Of a stretch of 35,183 nt of DNA, positions 10,926 to 19,977 are shown one piece after another. The notes beneath the pieces are model-generated. The model saw nothing but the letters and a program-made list of their open reading frames with translations. It was not told where the DNA came from and ran no database searches. This DNA comes from Chlamydiota bacterium. Its GTDB lineage: Bacteria > Chlamydiota > Chlamydiia > Chlamydiales > Parachlamydiaceae. The first letter of the stretch is position 1. Each line of letters opens with the position of its first letter. The stretch covers positions 1 through 35,183 of the forward strand of contig JABDEO010000006.1 in NCBI GenBank assembly GCA_013287015.1, in the 5' to 3' direction. The translations under genes and the position numbers were made by a program.

Positions 10926-11220
10926 AGGCTTTTTTTAACCCGTCTTTCGCACAGCGTGTGGAGTGCGTGCGACTTGTCGCCGCTTTGGAAGACCTCGACT
11001 TGTCGAGGTCGAAGCGTGAATCTAAAATATCTAGAAGCTGGCTTAACGTTGACCTGGGAAAGCGTTTTGCTATCGACAATATGACCTGTTCAACGTTCAA
11101 AATGCCAGCTTTTAGGTATTTTAGATTCACGCTTCGACCTCGACAAGTCGAGGTCTACCAAAGCGGCGACAAGTCGCACGCACTCCACACGCTGCGCGAA
11201 GGAAGGGGTAAAAAAAGCCT
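10926..11220. repeat. long palindrome P4
   Basis: cgtgtggagtgcgtgcgacttgtcgccgctttgg ... ccaaagcggcgacaagtcgcacgcactccacacg; second copy at 12222. Confidence 0.93.
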
Positions 11221-11237
11221 AAAAAGGAATATATATT

Positions 11238-12206
11238 ATGTCATGCATTAGCTCCATTGACAAATGCCTAAACCCCATTTGCTTTCCCTGGAAATATAAA
11301 AAAAGCGGCTGCGAAAAAATCGCTGCGTGGGCGGCTTTTTTCTTTATTGGTTGGATCTGTCATCCCTTCTACGCCATATGCCGGGCCTGCCGGGCCTATC
11401 GCAAGGTTGAGGATAGAGGAACAATTCATTCTATCGGCACACAAGTTCTTTTAAGAGATCCAATATCTGAAGGGCTAGCCGGTTTCAATAATTCCAAGGT
11501 AAAAGGACAAATCAACGGCATCTACATTACGACAAATGAAACCAACTTAGAGGGGGCGCGTCAGTTATTCAAAGAACGGCCTCGGCCAGAAGATGGAATA
11601 AGTACAATTCATATCGGATGTGCAACATGGCATAATCTGGATATGATATGCACGAGAAGATCAACCTATGGATTAATTATTGATTTCAATCCGAAAAACG
11701 CTGAATTCATTAAAAAGACCATTGATTTAATAGGCTTCTCTGAATCCAGAGATGCTTTTAAGCAGGCTATGATCATGCATCTCAATTCCCTTGAAGGAAA
11801 GGAGAAAGAGCTATTTTTTCATGCTGACCAGAAAGGGTTGCCAACGGATAGGATAGAGATGGAATTGTTGCGTGAAGGAAGCTGGCTTCAAAGTGAGGAG
11901 AACTATCTTTTTATTAAACAACAACTCGTTGCCAAGGACCGCCTCATCGCCATCACAGAGGACATAACGAATTTCGAAAATTTCGCTAAAATTAGAAAGT
12001 TTCTTGATAGCAACAACATCGTCATCGACACGCTTTATTTAAGCAACATATGTAATTTTATGCGCACTCCAAGCGATAAAAATGCATTCATGAAATCAAC
12101 AAAACATCTGCTTAATGCAGATACGATATTCATCAATTCAAGACAGCATGGGCTCCCGGGAGCAATAACAGTGCGGCAGCAGCCTGTTTTAGGAAAAGAG
12201 GTTTAG
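11238..12206 (+). CDS. putative membrane-anchored protein, possibly a methyltransferase-like (LIC_10091-like) fold
   Basis: Cys-rich N-terminus with hydrophobic segment; TLYLSNICNFM and LIIDFNP segments resemble Rossmann methyltransferase-like proteins (weak). Confidence 0.7.
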   Translation: MSCISSIDKCLNPICFPWKYKKSGCEKIAAWAAFFFIGWICHPFYAICRACRAYRKVEDRGTIHSIGTQVLLRDPISEGLAGFNNSKVKGQINGIYITTNETNLEGARQLFKERPRPEDGISTIHIGCATWHNLDMICTRRSTYGLIIDFNPKNAEFIKKTIDLIGFSESRDAFKQAMIMHLNSLEGKEKELFFHADQKGLPTDRIEMELLREGSWLQSEENYLFIKQQLVAKDRLIAITEDITNFENFAKIRKFLDSNNIVIDTLYLSNICNFMRTPSDKNAFMKSTKHLLNADTIFINSRQHGLPGAITVRQQPVLGKEV

Positions 12207-12221
12207 TTTCTTTTGACAATT

Positions 12222-12487
12222 CCTTCGCGCAGCGTATGGAGTGCGTGCGACTTGTCGCCGCTTTGGTAGACCTCGACTCGTCGAGGTCGAAGCGTAAATC
12301 TAAAACATCTAGAAGCTAGCTTAACGTTAACCTGGAAAGCGTTTCGCTATCGACAATATGACCTGTTCGACGTTCAAAGCGCCAGCTTTTGGGTATCTTA
12401 GATTTACGCTTCGACCTCGACGAGTCGAGGTCTACCAAAGCGGCGACAAGTCGCACGCACTCCACACGCTGCGCGAAAGAAGGGTTA
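12222..12487. repeat. long palindrome P5 (second copy of P4, same orientation)
   Basis: Same arms and same asymmetric centre (gctatcgacaatatgacctgtt). Confidence 0.93.
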
Positions 12488-12689
12488 AAAAAGAGTAGGT
12501 TGTGCGCAGATCGACTGCTCCGCATGTGTTTGATATTGCTCATCCAAGCGATCGCGATAGCCGCTGCATTTGATGGAGGCTTCCGCTTTGTTTTTGCTGT
12601 AGGTCTAATAATGGTCTATCAGGCATAATTCCATTTGTATTGCAATTAGGAACTGTACAACAATAAGTTGGACAGTTCCTTACTTCAAG

Positions 12690-14363
12690 GTGACAAGAAA
12701 AATTTTACGGGACAAAACGATGTTGCTGGAAGATTACGAAGAATTCACTGATAGTCAACGCAAAGTCTTAGAAAAATATGTAACCAATACGCGAAGTCAC
12801 GTTTTCGCCCTGCGCAACCTGCCGGAAGTGATCAAGGGGGCTCTTTTTTCACGCTACTCCCGCTCTTCGCTAGGGTTGCGCTCCCTTTTTCTGAAGGAAT
12901 TTATATCCAACAACGAAGAATCGGAATTTTCTTCCATAGCGGCAGTCGATGATAAAACCGAGCCAAGCGCCCAATTAGCCGCCATCAAAAAGGCGCAAAG
13001 TTTTTACGATCGCATCCTAGATGGTTATGGCGACGATTCGATCGGAGAGCTGGGCGGCGCGCATTTGGCTCTGGAAAATGTATCGATGCTTGCCGCCAAG
13101 GCGGTTGAAGATAGCCGCCTGGGAGGCTCCCCTCTTGAAAAATCGACGCGTTATATCTATTTCGATCAAAAGGTCAAGGGCGAGCACCTATTTTATCGCG
13201 AACCGATTTTGATGACGTCCGCCTATCGAAACCTCTATGTCAATACCTGCAATATGCTGTTTGAAACCTACAGCCGTTTGATTCATCCGCTGACAGCCAT
13301 GTGTGAGGAAAAATTTCCGCGTGATCCTAATATTTCCAATGTCGCCTATACTGCAGCTCTTCGAGCGAGGGTGCTCGACTGCTTGCGCGGCCTTTTGCCC
13401 GCAGGAGCTTTGACCAATATGGGAGTCTATGGAAATGGACGTTTTTTTGATCAATTAATCCATAAACTGCATTGCCATAACTTAGCTGAAATGCAGGACC
13501 TCGGAAAAAAAACACATGAAGAACTCTCAAAAGTCATCCCCTCATTCCTACGTCGTTCGGACCTATCGCACCATACGCACCAAAGCTACTCCGCCTTCTA
13601 TGACGCCATGCAGTCTGAAATTCAACTTTTAGCCGATGCGTGTCTTGGCGAAGACTTTCCCCCTTCCAACGATGAACAAGCGGGCGTTCGCTTAATCAAT
13701 CGCGATCCCGATGGAGTCATTAAGGTCGCAGCAGCCCTTTTATTCGCTCACACCAATCGTTCCCTGCAGGATTTACAGGCCTATTGCCGACAGCTTTCCG
13801 AAGAGGAGATCGCCCGCATTTTGGACGCCGGCGCAAGCGCGCGCGAAAACCGCCGCCAGAAATCACCTAGAGCTTTGGAACACGCTGAATTCACCTTTGA
13901 AATTACAGCGGACTTTGGAGTGTATCGAGATTTGCACCGCCATCGCACCCTGACTCAAGAGCGACAGTTGCTTACCTGTGACTATGGCTTTTACACCCCC
14001 CCGGAAATCATCGGCACGCCGCATGAAACACTCTATTCCTCAGCCATGCACAAGGCAAAAGAGGCTTTTGACACTATTGCGGTGTCTTTGCCTGAAGAGG
14101 CGCAATACGCCGTGCCGATGGCTTACAATGTGCGCTGGTATTTTCATGTCAACTTACGCGCTCTGCAGTGGCTGTGCGAGCTGCGGTCGGCTCCGGCCGG
14201 TCATCCGACCTACCGACTTGTCGCCCAAGCGATGGCCAATCAAATTTCTCAAGCGGAACCCGCTTTTGAACGCTTTTTCAAATTTGTCGACTATGAAGGG
14301 TATAATATGGGACGCCTGGGACAGGAACAGCGTAAAATGGATAAACAACAATCAGAAAAATAA
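12690..14363 (+). CDS. thyX: long ThyX-like FAD-dependent thymidylate synthase family protein
   Basis: SPLEKSTRY in the N-terminal half, RHRTLTQERQ in the C-terminal half; GTG 12690 or ATG 12720 start. Confidence 0.75.
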   Translation: MTRKILRDKTMLLEDYEEFTDSQRKVLEKYVTNTRSHVFALRNLPEVIKGALFSRYSRSSLGLRSLFLKEFISNNEESEFSSIAAVDDKTEPSAQLAAIKKAQSFYDRILDGYGDDSIGELGGAHLALENVSMLAAKAVEDSRLGGSPLEKSTRYIYFDQKVKGEHLFYREPILMTSAYRNLYVNTCNMLFETYSRLIHPLTAMCEEKFPRDPNISNVAYTAALRARVLDCLRGLLPAGALTNMGVYGNGRFFDQLIHKLHCHNLAEMQDLGKKTHEELSKVIPSFLRRSDLSHHTHQSYSAFYDAMQSEIQLLADACLGEDFPPSNDEQAGVRLINRDPDGVIKVAAALLFAHTNRSLQDLQAYCRQLSEEEIARILDAGASARENRRQKSPRALEHAEFTFEITADFGVYRDLHRHRTLTQERQLLTCDYGFYTPPEIIGTPHETLYSSAMHKAKEAFDTIAVSLPEEAQYAVPMAYNVRWYFHVNLRALQWLCELRSAPAGHPTYRLVAQAMANQISQAEPAFERFFKFVDYEGYNMGRLGQEQRKMDKQQSEK

Positions 14364-14376
14364 TTTTAGGAGGAAT

Positions 14377-15126
14377 ATGAGAACGTCAAATCCTACTTTA
14401 ACGGACAATACATTCTCCAGCGCAGGATATGTAAATCCATCAGAAGCTATGACCATGCAAGGAACTGTAGTGAAAACAGCCATTTTGCTGCTCGTCGCTC
14501 TGCTAAGCGCCGGCTGGACATGGGTCAAATTTTATAAAACCGGCGGCCACGACGCTGCGGCGATCACTCCATGGATCTACGGAGGAGCGATAGGCGGATT
14601 TATTCTCGCTTTGGCGACAGTGTTTAAACCGACCTGGTCCGCTGCGACTGCGCCATTGTACGCTCTACTGGAAGGTTTTTTTATTGGCGGTATCTCCGCG
14701 GTGATGGAATTGGCCTACCCTGGCATTGTGATTCAGGCGACAATTTTGACCTTTGGCACGATGCTGGCAATGTTGGCGGCTTATCAATCGGGATGGATCC
14801 GCGCGACCGAAAACTTTAAGTTAGGGGTTGTTGCGGCGACCGGAGGCATTGCTTTAGTTTATGTGGCGACGCTCATATTGAGTTTTTTCAATATTCAGAT
14901 TCCCTTCATTTACGGGAATGGCTGGATGGGCATCGGCTTCAGCCTATTTGTTGTAGGCATTGCAGCTTTAAATTTCGTGCTTGATTTTGATTTTATTGAA
15001 CAAAGCGCCAAACGCGGGGCCCCCAAGTATATGGAATGGTATGCGAGTTTCGCCTTAATGGTCACGCTCATTTGGCTGTATATTGAAATTCTCCGATTGC
15101 TTTCAAAAGTGCGCAGCAGTAAATAA
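14377..15126 (+). CDS. Bax inhibitor-1/YccA-like membrane protein
   Basis: aggagg RBS before ATG 14377; multi-TM, LLEGFFIGGISAVMELAYPGIVIQATILTFGTMLAML. The track ORF starting at 13978 overlaps thyX out of frame. Confidence 0.82.
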   Translation: MRTSNPTLTDNTFSSAGYVNPSEAMTMQGTVVKTAILLLVALLSAGWTWVKFYKTGGHDAAAITPWIYGGAIGGFILALATVFKPTWSAATAPLYALLEGFFIGGISAVMELAYPGIVIQATILTFGTMLAMLAAYQSGWIRATENFKLGVVAATGGIALVYVATLILSFFNIQIPFIYGNGWMGIGFSLFVVGIAALNFVLDFDFIEQSAKRGAPKYMEWYASFALMVTLIWLYIEILRLLSKVRSSK

Positions 15127-15133
15127 AGGAAAG

Positions 15134-15290
15134 CGGCTACTGTTAAATGCGCCCAACGAAAAGGACCTAAAGGACATAAAGGACCTAAGGGACTTATGGC
15201 CAGTTGAACCCTGCCAATTTTAGGTCCTTTATGTCCTTTAGGTCCTTTATGTCCTTTAGGTCCTTTTCGTTAGACGCATTTAACAGTAGC
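15134..15290. repeat. palindrome P6 built from ggacctaaa/ggacataaa repeats
   Basis: gctactgttaaatgcg...aacgaaaaggacctaaaggacataaaggacc ... ggtcctttatgtcctttaggtccttttcgtt...cgcatttaacagtagc. Confidence 0.92.
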
Positions 15291-16199
15291 CCCCCTCCCC
15301 TTGCCCATGGATTGCCCCATCAGACACTTAATTTCCAACTGTGTTTGAGAAGCCTTCACCAGGTCGGAATCAAGAACAATGCGTCCAGGTTCAAAAAGCA
15401 AAATCAATGAGGAAGCCCCAAAGGCGAAAAACCCCTTTTCAGCTCCCTTGACATAGCGTTGATTCGGCTCATATGTTTGATGGATCGTTCCAACGGCTGT
15501 CGCGCCGATCTCTAAAAATAATAGATCGCCAAAATAATCCGACTTCAACTTGCATACCGTTCGCTTATTTTGCGTAAAAATATGAATGTCTTTCTTGATT
15601 GCAATGGGGTTAACGGAATAGAGCCAACCATTAATGAAACGCGTAGGGCCAGCTATACAGTCGCAGGGAAAATGGTAGCGATGATAATCAGTTGGACATA
15701 AGCGGGCAATCACCATCACGCCTTCTGCATAACGCAACGCTAATTCTCTATCTCCTAAGAGCGTCGCCAAATCAAATTTTTCACCTTTTACTGCAAATCC
15801 ATCCGCTTTATGGATATTGGGATAAAATCGATAACGTCCATCTGCGGGAATAATCGCGACATCCTCGCCTGTGGCGATTGGACGGGATTGAGGCTTTAGC
15901 TTGCGCGTGAAAAATTCATTAAAGGATTGAAAGCTATCGACGCTATTCAAAAATTCAGACGTATCCACTTGAAAAATTTTGATGAATGGCTCAATTTTTT
16001 TTATGCTGCTTGGCTGTCTTTGCCAATATCCATACCATGCGGAAAAAAAAGGATTTCTTATTAGAATATGCAGAAGGGGCTGGCCAATGAAGCGACTCAG
16101 CCAATCATCTCCATAAACCAATTTTAATGCATCAGCTCCATAAACTTTTTCAACCTCTTGGCTTCCCGTCAACCTGTCAATATATACCAATTGGTCCAT
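15270..16199 (-). CDS. psd: phosphatidylserine decarboxylase
   Basis: SFNEFFTRKLKPQSRPI, DYHRYHFPCDC, FGASS self-cleavage site. Confidence 0.93.
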   Translation of the reverse strand: MDQLVYIDRLTGSQEVEKVYGADALKLVYGDDWLSRFIGQPLLHILIRNPFFSAWYGYWQRQPSSIKKIEPFIKIFQVDTSEFLNSVDSFQSFNEFFTRKLKPQSRPIATGEDVAIIPADGRYRFYPNIHKADGFAVKGEKFDLATLLGDRELALRYAEGVMVIARLCPTDYHRYHFPCDCIAGPTRFINGWLYSVNPIAIKKDIHIFTQNKRTVCKLKSDYFGDLLFLEIGATAVGTIHQTYEPNQRYVKGAEKGFFAFGASSLILLFEPGRIVLDSDLVKASQTQLEIKCLMGQSMGKGRGATVKCV

Positions 16200-16246
16200 A
16201 AAATATTCCTAAGGCTTCGACCTGGGATGCAATTAAAAGTGAGGGC

Positions 16247-16345
16247 TAAGGAAGGTAGCCAGGGCGTCCCGCCCTGCTTTGTAGGCAAAAAAACATTGAA
16301 GATAATACACGCGACCAGGGCGGGACGCCCTGGCTACCTTCCTTA
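16247..16345. repeat. palindrome P7 (ggaaggtagccagggcgtcccgccctg family)
   Basis: taaggaaggtagccagggcgtcccgccctg ... cagggcgggacgccctggctaccttcctta. Confidence 0.93.
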
Positions 16346-16374
16346 TCGCGTCAAATCTTATTTGTTTGTAAGGA

Positions 16375-16748
16375 TCAGGGCTTAGGCGCTCCGCGCTTTG
16401 CGGCCACCTGAGAAAAAAGAGTCAGCTCGCTTAGAAAATCGGGTTCAAACGCTTGAGTAAGGTGATTGGCTTGAATGTTTTCAAGCAGACGCTGAGCCGA
16501 TTTTGCCACTTGCAGCAAAAGGTCTTTGTCCTCGGGCTGCTGTAAATAGGACTGTTGCATTTCCTGATATTTTTTCACTTGTTCAAGCAAAGCCTTCTGT
16601 TGTTCGAGGCTCCGCTGCGTCGCCTCTATCAATGACTTTAACATGATCGCTTCATTCGAATTGCTGGAGTTGTTCTGTTCCACGCCAAATAGCGGCATGG
16701 CGGCAAAAGCAAAAAATAGCAATATTAAATTACAGTTTAGGCGGTGCA
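16375..16748 (-). CDS. small secreted coiled protein
   Basis: MHRLNCNLILLFFAFAAMPLFGVEQ signal-peptide-like start; ATG overlaps the end of the upstream glycosyltransferase. Confidence 0.7.
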
Positions 16749-17722
16749 TTGGGTTCTCCCATTTGTTTCTTAAGGCCAGGAACAAAATGCAAAATTGTTT
16801 CATCGGGGACGGCGTTGAGTTCTCTCAATACGTTGTCGTTGACATGCATGCCGCCATATCCCCAAACAGTTTGCCTGGCTAGTTTGACTCCATAAAAATA
16901 ATGTTCATCGCGGGCCCAATAGTGATTAATCCGGATTTTGTCAATCAATGGCTCGGATGAAGTGGGTCCTTTGAGAGGCTTTTTATTTGCATCAACTTGT
17001 TGATAGCCAAATTTATGCACGACAAAATGCGGATTATTGCAACAGGCGACTGTTTCCGGCCTGACGATCGATTTTACATGGCGATTGGTTTTATTGTCCT
17101 GCAAAGCTTTCATTATCAACACTTCTATCAACAGTTTATCTTTCGGAATTAGGGCCACATTCGAAGTGCCATACATTTGCCAGTTGATCGAGACGCTTCC
17201 AAATGGCTCATAGTCTTTCAAAAAATCGGAAAGGTTGTCGTGATGCGCCGGCACGATATATTCATCCGCATCGATAATCGCCAACCATTTCGCTTTGCCA
17301 TTGGCGAGTTGGATCGCATATTCCAAACCCTCATTTTGAATGCGCACCCAATTTAAATAATCAATAGGTTGATGGGGCCATTGGATCAGCTCAACATCGC
17401 CTTTGGCGATGTAGGGTTCTAATACAGTTAAATAATCATCGGAACTTTGATTATTCAACAGATAAAAATGTTGCACGCCAATCAATTTATGATATTCAAT
17501 CCACTCTTTAAGGTAAGGAGCTTCCTGCTGAAAAACCGTTGCAATCGCTACATTATACAGGTATTGCGTATCCGCCTGAATAGGATCCCGTAAATGCATG
17601 CGCTTAAAAAAAACATGCAGTCCAGCGCTTTTCCCTATAGCAAAAGGCGTAGCAACCACTGCAACAATAGCAATTAGGAACAGCAGCATTATTGTCAGGC
17701 GTTTCGACCTCCGATCGCTCAT
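16730..17722 (-). CDS. GT92/DUF23-like glycosyltransferase, N-terminal membrane anchor
   Basis: ATVFQQEAPYLKEWIEYHKLIGVQHFYLLNNQSSDD, WLAIIDADEYIVP, INHYWARD. Confidence 0.88.
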   Translation of the reverse strand: MSDRRSKRLTIMLLFLIAIVAVVATPFAIGKSAGLHVFFKRMHLRDPIQADTQYLYNVAIATVFQQEAPYLKEWIEYHKLIGVQHFYLLNNQSSDDYLTVLEPYIAKGDVELIQWPHQPIDYLNWVRIQNEGLEYAIQLANGKAKWLAIIDADEYIVPAHHDNLSDFLKDYEPFGSVSINWQMYGTSNVALIPKDKLLIEVLIMKALQDNKTNRHVKSIVRPETVACCNNPHFVVHKFGYQQVDANKKPLKGPTSSEPLIDKIRINHYWARDEHYFYGVKLARQTVWGYGGMHVNDNVLRELNAVPDETILHFVPGLKKQMGEPNAPPKL

Positions 17723-17746
17723 ACTTCCCCTAGTAAGAGCAGCACC

Positions 17747-19372
17747 TTATTCCAATTTCGCTTCAAAATCAAGCGAAAAATTCATTGGCATCAACCGTGT
17801 TATATGCTGGTCCACAGACCTTCTCCACCCAGATGGCAACTTACGGGTTTTGTTCACTGACTCAAACGCCCAGTGAATTATATAGCTAAGCTCTCGAGAT
17901 ACTATTGGCACATCAAATTTTGCGTCTGCAAGCAGTTTAGCGAGTTCGAGCCCTTTTACAGGAACAGGGCATACAATAAAAGGAACCGTTTCCTTACTTA
18001 AAACAACATTTTCTTTAATATAAACTTTCAAACTGGCATAAAATCCACCTGAAGGGACATTCTCGTTCGGATAATATTCGGCTTTATATTTTCCGACACT
18101 GTTTGCCTCATCCATCACAATGACGTAGTCTTCACTCGGAAGCGATTCATCATTCGAATAAATAACCATTGCAGCGTCTTTTTCAGACGGTTTCAATTGG
18201 CTTTTTTCTAATACCTGTTTGATCTGTCCAAATTTCACAGGATAATGCCATATAGGCAATGGGATGTTTTCCTTGTTATGGAGTTTTATAAGCCATTCTT
18301 TGAAATATCCCTCGGCCTCGTTAATAATATTCATCGCTTCCGTAGATTTTTTTATGCTATCCTCTTTTTTTTGAAGTTGAAGACATTCATTCGCAGCCAG
18401 GACTAATTGCAATTTTTTAGCGATTATCGGCTCCTCGGAAACGGCGATCGGTGGAGCGACGATTGGTGGAGCGGCAATAAGCGCACTCGCCATCGAAGTT
18501 AATGTCTTAAGCGTGACAGAAGAGGGACTCTTTGGCTTCTCTGATTTGCCGCCGGGCAACGGATCTTCATTTAACGCTCCAGACTTAAGCAGCTCATTAA
18601 ACTCATTCTCTCCCATGAAGAGATTCGGGGCAAATTTTATATTATCTTCATTATTTTGTTTAACAAAACTTTGGAAAAAATGCGCTTTGGGTGGATTAGA
18701 AACGGGATTTTTTGCAGGCAACTTCCCTGTAATATGGGGCGCCGGTAGAGATTGCGTAATTTTTACAATTTTCTTGTCTGTAACTTGCTTAGGAGACAAG
18801 CTCGCCTTATCCGCCTTAATAATTCCTTGCGCAATTAATTGGGCTTCTGACATTGGCGCTCCATAAAGCAACTGATTCTCAGCATCCTGCTCTTCAAGGC
18901 TTTGTAATGGATGATTTTCCATATTTAAAGGCTTTTTATCATTTTTTGGAGCGGATTTTCCGGGGACCTGTTGAACCTCTTGTGTCGATTTTTCTACGTT
19001 CACTTCCGGCGGCTTCACTGGAGAAGGAGGAGAATCAGGCGAGTCTCCTTGAGCCTGTTGTCCAAGAATATTTTGCGGAATATTTTGCGCAGCTTGCAGC
19101 ACACGAGGGATAATATTTCTTAATCTCAATCGTTTGCAACATCGGAAAGTCACTAAATCAAGCAACCACCGGCATACAGATGGATGATAATCTTGAACGC
19201 TCTGGTTCAGGTGATCTATGCCTTCCTTAAATGTATTGAGAGCCTTGATGCGATCTTTTAAAGGAAGCGCTTCCACTTCCTGTTTCAGGGATTGAGCGCA
19301 GCTGGCCAGTTGCCTAATTTGAGAAAATGAAAGGCTGTGAAAATTCGTATAATTAACGCTTAACAGCGACAT
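17747..19372 (-). CDS. putative effector, paralogue A (degenerate ART-like C-terminus?)
   Basis: N-terminus MSLLSVNYTNFHSLSFSQIRQL...YHPSVCRWLLDLVTFRCCKR and C-terminus match 19978..21534. Confidence 0.78.
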   Translation of the reverse strand: MSLLSVNYTNFHSLSFSQIRQLASCAQSLKQEVEALPLKDRIKALNTFKEGIDHLNQSVQDYHPSVCRWLLDLVTFRCCKRLRLRNIIPRVLQAAQNIPQNILGQQAQGDSPDSPPSPVKPPEVNVEKSTQEVQQVPGKSAPKNDKKPLNMENHPLQSLEEQDAENQLLYGAPMSEAQLIAQGIIKADKASLSPKQVTDKKIVKITQSLPAPHITGKLPAKNPVSNPPKAHFFQSFVKQNNEDNIKFAPNLFMGENEFNELLKSGALNEDPLPGGKSEKPKSPSSVTLKTLTSMASALIAAPPIVAPPIAVSEEPIIAKKLQLVLAANECLQLQKKEDSIKKSTEAMNIINEAEGYFKEWLIKLHNKENIPLPIWHYPVKFGQIKQVLEKSQLKPSEKDAAMVIYSNDESLPSEDYVIVMDEANSVGKYKAEYYPNENVPSGGFYASLKVYIKENVVLSKETVPFIVCPVPVKGLELAKLLADAKFDVPIVSRELSYIIHWAFESVNKTRKLPSGWRRSVDQHITRLMPMNFSLDFEAKLE

Positions 19373-19438
19373 AATAGATCCTTTTTAAAAAAATAATAGT
19401 TTAAGCGTTTTCCAGGTGCAATTTACAGTGAAAGATTA

Positions 19439-19875
19439 GTGTTTTTGCTGAGCGACGACTTCGTTTCTAGGTAAGACAAAAAGTTCGATGTCTTAATCAT
19501 TTTTGCTCATTTTTTCTCTCATTTTGTAGCCCACACTAAGGTGTAGCGAGCCTAGCGAGCGGAACCGCAGGTGTGGGAACTAATGAATACATGACTTAAC
19601 CAGGGTACTGGTTTCTCATTTTTATCTTTTTTCCCTCTTTTTAAAATCGAATATTTAAATATTTTTCTGTAAAAAAAGCAAAAAAGACAAAAAGATGAAC
19701 CAGTCCCTGGTTAGGTCTTATTTTCATCGGTTCCCACACCTGCGGTTCCGCTCGCTAGGGCTCGCTACACCTTAGTGTGGGCTACGTAATGAGAGAAAAA
19801 ATGAGCAAAAATGATCAGGACATCGAACTTTTGGTCTTACCTTAGGAACGAAGTCGTCGCTCAGCAAAAACACAA
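19439..19875. repeat. very long palindrome P8 (P2 family plus outer shell)
   Basis: gtgtttttgctgagcgacgacttcgtt ... aacgaagtcgtcgctcagcaaaaacac enclosing tagcccacactaaggtgtagcgag arms. Confidence 0.93.
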
Positions 19876-19977
19876 TAACTAATCCGCTAACCCCTCACTT
19901 TTAATTGCATCCCGTTTTTCTGGCATGGCTCAAGCCAGGGCAACACTTTTTATGCCGTTTTTTTATATTTTATCACC

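Noticed and set aside
10924-11251. ORFs 10924..11130 (-), 10958..11251 (+), 12316..12543 (-), 12389..12628 (+)
   Set aside because: They are translations through palindromes P4 and P5 (for example ECVRLVAALEDLDLSRSKRESK on both strands) and are mirrored by symmetry, not independent genes.
13978-14376. N-terminal part of track ORF 13978..15126
   Set aside because: Out of frame over thyX; the real start with an aggagg site is at 14377.
15204-15410. ORF MNPANFRSFMSFRSFMSFRSFSL
   Set aside because: Repeat peptide is a by-product of the 9-bp periodicity in P6 and overlaps psd antisense.
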